DNA of 64,000 nt from Phytopseudomonas punonensis (lineage in GTDB: Bacteria; Pseudomonadota; Gammaproteobacteria; Pseudomonadales; Pseudomonadaceae). The stretch is from positions 1-64,000 of the forward strand of contig NZ_FRBQ01000013.1 of NCBI RefSeq assembly GCF_900142655.1, in the 5' to 3' direction. Below are positions 7,667-15,644 of this stretch, in pieces. The translations under genes were made by a program, and so were the position numbers. The notes under the pieces are model-generated. The model saw only the letters and a program-made list of their open reading frames with translations. It made no database searches and was not told where the DNA came from. Within the stretch, counting starts at the first letter, position 1, and each line of letters begins with the position of its first letter.

Positions 7667-10600
7667 TTACGGCAGCACGAGCCCCATCACCTTGCTGATG
7701 TAGTCCGGCTCTCCGATAAAGAAAACATGCAGCGCATTCAGATCTGGGGTGGGCAGGCCTTGCTGACTCCACAGGTGCTGGATGCGCATGCGGTTCGTAC
7801 TCGGTGACAGGATGACCGACTCCAGCGTGACCCCAGGATCATTCAGGCGAGCCTGCAGATCCTTGATGTTTTGCGAGAGCTGGATCTTGTCGCTGCCGGG
7901 GCCTTCGTGTTCCAGTCCGTGCGGGTCGATAAAGCAGATGCGCTGACTGCCATCCGACTTCAGGCACCAGAGGATGAAGTCTGGATAAAAATTGCCGGCC
8001 TCAAAGAAACCGACGCCCTGTTTGGCCAGGTTTCGCAGCAGGAAGATGCGCTCTCCACGTTCAGCAAGATTCGTTTCGTTGGCCGCCAGCCAAAGACGCA
8101 AGTCTTCGACGAATTGAAACTCTGACTTGTTGAGACCGACAGGCTGGATCTTCACCTTCTCGCTGGAAAGCAGTGGCTCATAGAGGTGAGCATCCAGCCT
8201 TAGGCCTTGAACGTGGCCGTGATCACGCCAGCCCACCTGAGCGAGCTCTTCCTTCAGCGCTTTGATGTCGTCGATCAGGTATTGCTCGGTCGCCTCGACG
8301 ATCAACTGGTAGTTGATGTCGTCACCCGGCAGGTTTTCGTTCTCGCGGGTGAGCAGCACCAGTTCCATGCGCGGATCGAGGTATTTGCGTTTTTGGTGAT
8401 TGAAGCAGCGCTCCAGGGCACCGCAGAGTAGTTCGAAGGCTATCGATTGCCAGTGACGCAGGTTGGCCATCGAAGGTGCCCACCAGTGCGCGGGCACCAG
8501 GACGCGATACCAGTCTGGGGTCTCCAGCAGTGGGCGTAGCACTTCTGCTTTAACGATGACGTTGTCCAGGTGTCGCTGGCGACGAAAGCGTTCCAGATCG
8601 AACCACAGCTTGTCCCAGTCGAGCATCGACAGGCGCAGGGCATCGAAGTGGCGTGGCGGGTTATCGGCTGCCTCAGGGGCCTGGCCCATGACCTCTTTGG
8701 CCTGGATCATTTGCAGGCGTGGGAATCGATCAACCACCAAGGGCACGCCCCCCTTGGTCAAGCCAGGCGGGAGGGCTCCGATACTGAGATCCACGATGGG
8801 GCCATGCTTACGGAAGTCGTACTGCTCCTGGGTGTCCTTGCGGAATTTGGAGCGGAGGATCTTCAGCTTCTGGCCAAAATCGTGGGTGACGTTGAGGGTG
8901 ATTTCCTCAACATGCGGCGCATCGTTCGGCGGTAGGCCTTCGCTTTCGAGGAAGTCGCGAAAGGTTGCCATAAAGTCAGCTTGCACACCGAACACGTTCA
9001 GCGTCTCCAGGAAGTGAATATCGCGCGGTGGGTTCACCGGCTGATAGCGGCTGGTACGCATCAGGCTTATGTCTTTGCCTTTCAGGCGCACGCCGCGCCC
9101 GAACAACTGGATGATCTGTGCGCCTTCGCTCTGGCCCATGCGCATCAGGCCCAGGCTGGATACCCGCCAGCAGTCCCAGCCTTCGATGAACTTCTTCGAG
9201 CCGACCAGCATGTGAATGGGCGAGGTGGGTTTGTGCACGTCGCCAAACACCGGCTCGCCAAATTCGCTGGGTCGCACCTCGGCCAGGGAATGTTTGTCTT
9301 CCAGTTCGCCCTGTACATGCTTGGCCAGCGCCGCTGCATCGCCGACGTTGATGACGCCAAAGGGTTGGTCGGCTTCGCCGACCTTCAGCAGCAGCTCGCC
9401 GCTGTCGCCTTTCACGCGCTCGATCACTAAGTGACCGCCACCAGGGGCATGGAACAGGCGCTGGCAGATGTCGGCATAGAATTGTGCCGCGCTTTGTTTC
9501 AAGCCCTTCAGGTAGGGGAAGGACTGCACGAAGATGTCGTGGCCTTGTGCATCGAGCAGGCCTGTCTGCTGGCTGTTGCCGTTGAGCACCGCATGAATGA
9601 GCGTGGTAAAGGCTTCACGGTGGGCGAGGAAGCGCGCCAGGAAGTCGAGAATCTGCGCCACATCGGATGGCGATACGCTTTCCTCATCGACCTTGCGCCC
9701 GGTAACGCTGGCACCGACAAAGACCCACAACGGCTTTTCCAGGTTGTAGCCGGTGTAGCGCTTGCCCGCCTCGGTGAACATGCGCAACTGCTGGTAAAAC
9801 CCCAACAGGGCAGCGGTCAGGTAGGTGTCCTTGTGTGCCAGCTCATCCCGAGGCAGGTTGAAGATGCGGTAGTCCTTACCGTAGCCATCGGCATAGAAGT
9901 AGCGGTAGCTGTAATCGAACAGCACGGCTTTGGCGTAGCTCTCGGCCAGCACGCGGTCGTTGGCTGCCTTGACGGCCTGTTTGAAGGTGGCCGAGTACTC
10001 GAAGGTGAAGCCCTTGGCCGCCAGCTTGTCGCGCTTACTTTTCCAGTCACTGCCGCTCATGCCACGGTGACCTTCGTCGACCAGCAGCAGGTTGCCATCG
10101 CCAAAACTGTCGACGGCCATCTGCTTGACCTTCTGTTCGTCCGCCAGCTTGGTGATTTCGGTCAGCAGCGGTACATCGAGGGCATTCTGCCCGCGTGAGA
10201 TCAGGTCGCTTTCCTGGCGCAGTGGCTCCGGGTAAAAGCCGTTTTCGCGCAGCTCTCGTTCGTGCTGCTCGGACAGGCGCTCGTTCGGCGACAGCACAAT
10301 GACTCGGCTGTAAGCATCAGCCTGCCCGGTTGCCCGCGCATGCTGAGCAAACTGCAGCAAATTCACATGCATGAGCAGCGTCTTGCCGCTGCCCGTGGCA
10401 TTTTGCAGGCAGATCTTGTTGAGGTCTTCAACGGCATAAACGCCAATGCCGGTTTCGCGCCCCTGACCTAGATGGTGCTGGTTGAAACGCTCGATAAATT
10501 CGTTGAGCGCTGCGCATAGACCCTGGCGGTCGTTGAAGTAGCGGTCGAGGTAAATCTCGACAAACAGCAGCGTCAGCCACTGGAAGTACTTCCAGGCGAT

Positions 10601-10945
10601 CTCCCCCTTGTTCTTGCGCCGAGCATTGATAGCCCGTGTATGGGCCACCAGGTTGGCGTCGTAACGCTCGAGTTCAATTGGGGTCAGTGTCGCATTGACA
10701 GGCAAGTGCGAGATCAGCTTGGCCAGAAAGCGATGCTTGCCATCCGGACCGATGCCCGGTTCGGCGCTGCGCAGTGACTTGGCGATGATCTCCAGCGGTC
10801 GCACGGTGCGACCTTCGTCTTTGTGAGTCACCAAGGGGTCGATGCCAAACAAGCTTATAAGGTACTGATTAAGTACCAATGCATCCTGAAAGTGACTCGC
10901 TACCAGTACTGGCTGAACTTTGCTTTTACGTGGGGCGCGGGCCAT
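7667..10945 (-). CDS. Type III-like restriction subunit (Res helicase/nuclease)
   Basis: A 1092-residue superfamily 2 ATPase. Walker A is ATGSGKT (183-189), the DEAD-type box is DEGH (291-294), and the C-terminal RecA-like part includes the IIQLFGRGVRLKGKD region (motif VI). Near the end lies a nuclease-like segment, FYPDFILW (PD at ~988-989) followed by FIDPHGL, where the usual E-x-K of Res nucleases reads D-P-H (~1007-1009). It starts two bases after the methyltransferase stop, so it is translated with it. Expected role: ATP-driven translocation and cleavage of unmodified DNA as partner of the neighbouring Mod-like enzyme. The altered nuclease triad leaves cleavage activity open. Confidence 0.85.
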   Translation of the reverse strand: MARAPRKSKVQPVLVASHFQDALVLNQYLISLFGIDPLVTHKDEGRTVRPLEIIAKSLRSAEPGIGPDGKHRFLAKLISHLPVNATLTPIELERYDANLVAHTRAINARRKNKGEIAWKYFQWLTLLFVEIYLDRYFNDRQGLCAALNEFIERFNQHHLGQGRETGIGVYAVEDLNKICLQNATGSGKTLLMHVNLLQFAQHARATGQADAYSRVIVLSPNERLSEQHERELRENGFYPEPLRQESDLISRGQNALDVPLLTEITKLADEQKVKQMAVDSFGDGNLLLVDEGHRGMSGSDWKSKRDKLAAKGFTFEYSATFKQAVKAANDRVLAESYAKAVLFDYSYRYFYADGYGKDYRIFNLPRDELAHKDTYLTAALLGFYQQLRMFTEAGKRYTGYNLEKPLWVFVGASVTGRKVDEESVSPSDVAQILDFLARFLAHREAFTTLIHAVLNGNSQQTGLLDAQGHDIFVQSFPYLKGLKQSAAQFYADICQRLFHAPGGGHLVIERVKGDSGELLLKVGEADQPFGVINVGDAAALAKHVQGELEDKHSLAEVRPSEFGEPVFGDVHKPTSPIHMLVGSKKFIEGWDCWRVSSLGLMRMGQSEGAQIIQLFGRGVRLKGKDISLMRTSRYQPVNPPRDIHFLETLNVFGVQADFMATFRDFLESEGLPPNDAPHVEEITLNVTHDFGQKLKILRSKFRKDTQEQYDFRKHGPIVDLSIGALPPGLTKGGVPLVVDRFPRLQMIQAKEVMGQAPEAADNPPRHFDALRLSMLDWDKLWFDLERFRRQRHLDNVIVKAEVLRPLLETPDWYRVLVPAHWWAPSMANLRHWQSIAFELLCGALERCFNHQKRKYLDPRMELVLLTRENENLPGDDINYQLIVEATEQYLIDDIKALKEELAQVGWRDHGHVQGLRLDAHLYEPLLSSEKVKIQPVGLNKSEFQFVEDLRLWLAANETNLAERGERIFLLRNLAKQGVGFFEAGNFYPDFILWCLKSDGSQRICFIDPHGLEHEGPGSDKIQLSQNIKDLQARLNDPGVTLESVILSPSTNRMRIQHLWSQQGLPTPDLNALHVFFIGEPDYISKVMGLVLP

Positions 10946-10946
10946 C

Positions 10947-13900
10947 TCAAGCGTCCTCCCACATGCGCTGGGCGAAGGTCTCTTCGATCAGGCGCACGCG
11001 TGTGGCGGCATCGCCATCGCTGGGCAGGGCATGGTTGCCGTTGACGTAGAGGGTGGCGAATTCGCTTTCTCGCGGGTTGATGCCGCGCTTGTTTAACCAG
11101 GCTTCGAGGGCGGCTTGATCGCGCCCGGAGTCGCCGGTCAGCTTGCGCCATATAACCAGAACACGTTCACGCGATAACTCGTCGCCCGGCACACTGAGGA
11201 TGTGGCCTTCCACAGCACGGAACCAGAACTCGCCATCGTCACGCTCCTTGATGGCGGTGGAGCGCCAGCGTGTATCCTGGTCTTTGGGTAGCTCGGGATC
11301 GGCCTCACGCACCAGCTCAATGGCATAGCGGCGCGGCTGGTCGAGGTGGGCGACATGCAGGCCAATCAACCAGTTGAAGGTTTCCACCAGATCGATGGTT
11401 TTCTCCACCTGGGCATCGCTGCCGGCCTGCTTGACCTTGAGTTTGTAGGACGTGGGGTCGGTAAACTCACGCACATTGAGCAGGCTTGGGCTGCCGGCGG
11501 TTTCGAACTCCAGCCAGTATTTGAGCATATAGTCCCGATTCATCTCTACAGACTCAGGAGTGCCGGTGTTCAGACGAGGAGTGTCTGGCAGTTGCAGATT
11601 GTTTAGCGTGTCCTCGAAAGACTCTAAACGAATATATTTTAGGCAATGGCTAATACCTTCCCGAGATACGGGTTTTCCTTCGCTCCAGTCTTTGGAGTAG
11701 ACCGCTTTCTGAATGCGCGGCTTGAGTACTGTATCGAAGTAAGCTCCCATCTCAACCAGAACATATTTTCGATCTCCATCATCTTCACGATTGAGATTAA
11801 TTACTGCATGACCGGTAGTGCCTGACCCTCCGAAATAGTCCAGAGCGTATTGTGAGTCTCCCAAGCCAGATATGCGAAGGCAGTCTTCTACTGCGTATAT
11901 TGATTTGGGGTAGGTAAATGGGGATGCGCCCGTGAAGAAGTGCTTCAGTACGCCAGTACCATGTTCGGTTGCCGAGTACTTTGCATCAATCCAGTTGGTT
12001 GGAGGAAGTACGCCATCTGATCCAGGGCGGAACTTATAGTAAATAGTTATGCTTCCGTCATCGTTAACTTTTGCTCGGTAGTTTCCTGGCTGAGCTTCAA
12101 CATTGCTGGGCTTTCCTCTCCACGTTCTTTCACTGCCAGAGTCGTCAAGTGGATAGACAGCTATTTCATCGCGCTTCGTAGGCTCTATATCAGTCCACAA
12201 TCGTTTATCTTCATCCCAGCTCATGCTAGGCGCACGAATTGACTCGCCTTTTACATATAGAGGGTAGAAAAGAGATGGACGATCTTTTCGCTCCGAGTTT
12301 GATCCCCTTTTTCTGAAGAGCTCCCACATGAAATTTCCATTTTCATCTTCCTGCTTATAACGAGCCGATTGTTTTTCAGTGCGCGGCAGCTTTTCCAGTT
12401 CGCCAACTGAAGTATGTCTTGCGAAGATGGCGTACTCGTGTGCTTGCGCTAAACCACTCGGCACTGGTCGGCCTGACGGGTTGATGCGAACCACAATGGT
12501 GCCAAGCAAATTATCTTGTCCAAATTGCTGTTCGATCAGATAGCTCAACTCACGTTGCTGATAATCATCAATCGTGGCGCACAAAATACCGTCAACGCTC
12601 ATTAGGTTTGGTGTGATGGCTAGACGATCCGCCATCAGAGAGCACCAAGAAGAGCTCCGATAACCGTTCTTGTATGCGATAGGCCCAGCGTCCGTGTTGT
12701 AGGGGGGATCGATGTACACGGCTTTAACTTGCTTGTTGAGACGGTTCTGCACAAGATTTAGAGCTTGGAAGTTGTCACCGTGCAATAAAATGCCGCTGCT
12801 GGATTTATCAAGATTTTCTTGGCTCGCTAGTAGCTGGTCCTTTGTGCGTTCTTCGAAAAGGCGGGTATCAATACTTAAGAATGGGTTGGCTTTCAGAAAG
12901 TCTACGGTCAGCGGTTCGCTATATCCAGGTTGGGCCATATCTGCCTTGATCTCATCAATAGCAAACAGTTTTACCCACTCCTCACGCTGCTGTGCATTGG
13001 CAGCAATTTCTGCATAGAAACTTTCCGGGATACGATCCAGAGTGATGCAGTACTGGGTCTCGACAACGAATTTCTTTTTGAGCCACAGCTTCTTTTGGAA
13101 GTCTTCAAGCTGGGCGAGAAAGTCGACAATGCGCCGGGCGATTTTGCGCAGCACGCGCAGCTTTTTCAGGTATTCATCCACACGCGGAGCATCGGCGGCC
13201 TCGATATCGTCGAGGCGGATGATCTCGTTCTTGATATAGAAATCCAGCTCGCGACGAAGGAAACCACCGAGGTTTTTATGGATGAAGTAGTCCATGGTGT
13301 TGCGGGCGGTGAACTGCCCCAGGTATTTACCCAGCAGCGTGCGGTTGGGCTGCTTGTCGGTAGGGGCTGGAGCAAACAGCGGCTGCTCGAAGGCGCGTAA
13401 CTCTGGGTGAGTAAACACCAGGTTAGCCAGCTGTTCGCCTACGACTTGCTCTGCCTCCGCCAGACGTTTCTGCTGCCAGGTGCCGGCCTGGCCGGATTTC
13501 GTGCTGTCGGGGCGGTAGTCGAACTGCACGACGAGTTCCGGCAGTCCTTTCTCGTTGGTTTCTAGCTTCAGCGGTTCTGCCGCGTGGATGATAAAGAAGC
13601 GCTCCTGGCCTTCTTTAACGTTGTTGTGCTCACCCTCTGCGGCTGAGACCAGGCGGAAATGCACCTTCAGCGGGGTTGTGGCTGTTGGCTGGAATTCGAA
13701 GCCGCTCTGCGGGCCTTGTTCCTTGGCCTGGGCTGCGGTGAGGTCGAAGGTGAAGTTGCTGAGAGCTTCGCTCGATTTGATGTAGTACTGGTCTTTGTTA
13801 GCCCAGTGCAGCATGACTTCGCGGCCATCATAGGGCACGGCATAGGGGGCGGCGCGGCTGTCGTTTTCTGCGACGAAGTAGCGCTTCGACATGAAGTCGC

Positions 13901-14306
13901 CCTTGTCGTAGTAGCGACTGAAGAAGCGGTACAGGTGTTCATACACCTGGGCATCGTCAGCCAGTACTCCGCCGCCATCGCGTGCATGCTGCTGTGCTAG
14001 CTCGAACTCTTTGCCGACCTTGGTACCGCGATATTCGGACTTCAGCTCACCCGTGGGCAGGAAGGCATCTTCCCCGAGCGTTTCGGCGACCTTTACCCGT
14101 GCTGCTTCTAACGCGTCATGCGCGTTGCTTTGCGATTGGCCGGCAAAGTGGGCATCAATCTCGCTACCCAGCTCGGTGTCGATAAAGGCTTTGATCTGTG
14201 CGCTACGGGCGTGAAGGATGCGGTACAGACCGAAGTCCAGCTCAGGCTGGTTGAGTTGGAATAGATCACCCAGCAGGGCGATAAATTGGTCTTTTTGCTT
14301 ACTCAT
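10947..14306 (-). CDS. Large beta-class DNA methyltransferase (type III Mod-like)
   Basis: A 1119-residue protein, longer than a classical Mod subunit by a ~480-residue N-terminal region with a helical Leu/Lys-rich part (370-415). The methyltransferase core has motif IV as YIDPPYNTDAG (DPPY 533-536) and motif I as LDYFGGSGTTG (825-830). The order IV then I marks the beta class, typically N6-adenine or N4-cytosine methylation. The segment between them (~560-800) should contain target recognition and is coded by visibly AT-richer DNA than both ends. It would protect host DNA and help the Res subunit recognise targets. It lies 21 bases downstream of the Fic gene in one operon. Confidence 0.88.
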   Translation of the reverse strand: MSKQKDQFIALLGDLFQLNQPELDFGLYRILHARSAQIKAFIDTELGSEIDAHFAGQSQSNAHDALEAARVKVAETLGEDAFLPTGELKSEYRGTKVGKEFELAQQHARDGGGVLADDAQVYEHLYRFFSRYYDKGDFMSKRYFVAENDSRAAPYAVPYDGREVMLHWANKDQYYIKSSEALSNFTFDLTAAQAKEQGPQSGFEFQPTATTPLKVHFRLVSAAEGEHNNVKEGQERFFIIHAAEPLKLETNEKGLPELVVQFDYRPDSTKSGQAGTWQQKRLAEAEQVVGEQLANLVFTHPELRAFEQPLFAPAPTDKQPNRTLLGKYLGQFTARNTMDYFIHKNLGGFLRRELDFYIKNEIIRLDDIEAADAPRVDEYLKKLRVLRKIARRIVDFLAQLEDFQKKLWLKKKFVVETQYCITLDRIPESFYAEIAANAQQREEWVKLFAIDEIKADMAQPGYSEPLTVDFLKANPFLSIDTRLFEERTKDQLLASQENLDKSSSGILLHGDNFQALNLVQNRLNKQVKAVYIDPPYNTDAGPIAYKNGYRSSSWCSLMADRLAITPNLMSVDGILCATIDDYQQRELSYLIEQQFGQDNLLGTIVVRINPSGRPVPSGLAQAHEYAIFARHTSVGELEKLPRTEKQSARYKQEDENGNFMWELFRKRGSNSERKDRPSLFYPLYVKGESIRAPSMSWDEDKRLWTDIEPTKRDEIAVYPLDDSGSERTWRGKPSNVEAQPGNYRAKVNDDGSITIYYKFRPGSDGVLPPTNWIDAKYSATEHGTGVLKHFFTGASPFTYPKSIYAVEDCLRISGLGDSQYALDYFGGSGTTGHAVINLNREDDGDRKYVLVEMGAYFDTVLKPRIQKAVYSKDWSEGKPVSREGISHCLKYIRLESFEDTLNNLQLPDTPRLNTGTPESVEMNRDYMLKYWLEFETAGSPSLLNVREFTDPTSYKLKVKQAGSDAQVEKTIDLVETFNWLIGLHVAHLDQPRRYAIELVREADPELPKDQDTRWRSTAIKERDDGEFWFRAVEGHILSVPGDELSRERVLVIWRKLTGDSGRDQAALEAWLNKRGINPRESEFATLYVNGNHALPSDGDAATRVRLIEETFAQRMWEDA

Positions 14307-14327
14307 TATGCGCGTCTCAAAAATGTG

Positions 14328-15449
14328 TCAGGCGTAGGGCTTGAATTCGTTGCTGTCGCGAATCAGTAGTTGCATCAGCTTGGGGTGGATAAAGAGCTTT
14401 TCCTTACCGACCTGTACCTCTTGTAGTACGCCGATGACGACAAGCTCTTTGAGGTAGCGAGAGGCGGCCTGACGCTGGGCAATCTGTTTATCGACGACGT
14501 TGCTAATACGGCAATAGGGCTGCTCGAAAATTACGTCCACCAGCTCGCGGGAGTAGGTTTTCGGCAGCTGTTCGCGAACAAACTGGGTGGTGTGTTCGGA
14601 GAGGCAGCGAATGGCGGCAATTTTGGCAGTGGTCCAGCGAGCGGTTTCTTCGACAGCACTGAGCATGTACAGCAGCCAGGGCTCCCAGGCTTGTTCGCGG
14701 GTTACATCGAGCAGTAGGCGGTAGTAATCGGCTCGGTTGGCGATGATGTAACGGCTGAGGTAGAGAATCGGCAGGCTCAGCAGACCTTCCTGAATCAGGT
14801 ATAGGGTGTTGAGCACGCGCCCGGTGCGGCCATTACCATCGGTGAACGGGTGAATGGCTTCGAACTGGTAATGCCCAACGGCCATGCGTACCAGCGGGTC
14901 TAGGTCGGTCTCGTTGTGCAGGAAGCGTTCCCAGTTGGCGAGTAGATCGCGCAAACGGTCGTCACCCTCTGGTGGGGTGTAGATGATTTCGCCGGTGCGG
15001 TCATTGGCAAGCTGAGTGCCTGGCACTCGGCGGATGTCCATGTTGACGCCCTTGAGCGTGCGGCAGATCTCGACTGCAGTGCCTGTGGAGAGTGGGCGTT
15101 CGGCCAGCGACTGGTAGCCGTTGTGTAGGGCCTTGCGGTAGCGCAGGGCTTCCTTGGTCGCGGGGTCAGCATGGTTGTCCCCATCCTGGGCGTGCTGAAA
15201 GAGCAGGTCCGTGGTGGTGACGATGCTTTCGATCTCGGAGCTGTCCTTGGCCTCCAGCAACGGGATAGTGTTGATCAGCACCGTCTGGTTGGGGATCAGC
15301 TCGGCGGCTTGTTTTAATTCAGCCAGGGCTGTGCGGGCCTCGATACAGCGCTTGAGCACTGCACGGGTCTCCAGCTCTGCTGTGGGCGGCAAGGGCGGCA
15401 GCTGGTTGTAGGGCTTGTCGGCCTGCCAGGGGAGGGGGGGGGCAGTCAT
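14328..15449 (-). CDS. Fic-domain protein (probable AMPylase)
   Basis: About 373 residues from the ATG at 15449, which has AGGA eight bases upstream. A GTG at 15479 would add ten. The catalytic loop is HPFTDGNGRTGR, a complete Fic signature with the essential histidine. An N-terminal SSEIES stretch looks like the class II inhibitory helix, with its glutamate present but S where G/N is common. A winged-helix-like C-terminus (RQAASRYLKELVVIGVLQE) follows. Fic enzymes transfer AMP or related groups to proteins. Its place between SNF2 helicase and methyltransferase suggests a regulatory or toxic arm of the defence block. Confidence 0.88.
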   Translation of the reverse strand: MTAPPLPWQADKPYNQLPPLPPTAELETRAVLKRCIEARTALAELKQAAELIPNQTVLINTIPLLEAKDSSEIESIVTTTDLLFQHAQDGDNHADPATKEALRYRKALHNGYQSLAERPLSTGTAVEICRTLKGVNMDIRRVPGTQLANDRTGEIIYTPPEGDDRLRDLLANWERFLHNETDLDPLVRMAVGHYQFEAIHPFTDGNGRTGRVLNTLYLIQEGLLSLPILYLSRYIIANRADYYRLLLDVTREQAWEPWLLYMLSAVEETARWTTAKIAAIRCLSEHTTQFVREQLPKTYSRELVDVIFEQPYCRISNVVDKQIAQRQAASRYLKELVVIGVLQEVQVGKEKLFIHPKLMQLLIRDSNEFKPYA

Positions 15450-15529
15450 GGATGCGATCCTGATCCTTGGGGTATCCACCTAAAGGCAAGGGAGCTCTTG
15501 TGAGCGCCCTAATCGTGGCGTCAGTGTAA

Positions 15530-15619
15530 ACATGTGCGCATAACGTGTCGCTATTTTTTGGTTTCGGCGACATGTATTGCGCTCGTGTCGCTGGCGACGA
15601 CATGTGCACATGACGTGTA
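15530..15619 (-). promoter_or_regulatory. Three copies of ACATGT-N8-CGTGT upstream of the Fic gene
   Basis: ACATGT, eight bases, then CGTGT occurs at 15530, 15570 and 15600. Each copy is an imperfect dyad (ACATG ... CGTGT). They fill the only real gap (15450-15644) of the helicase-fic-mod-res block, right before the fic start. They are probably operators of an internal promoter for fic-mod-res. The binding protein is unknown. Confidence 0.5.
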
Positions 15620-15644
15620 CTTGAAATTAACTTTTAGCGACGTG

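Noticed and set aside
9431..10198. 255-codon open frame opposite the Res gene
   Set aside because: Antisense shadow of the Res helicase; low-complexity look.
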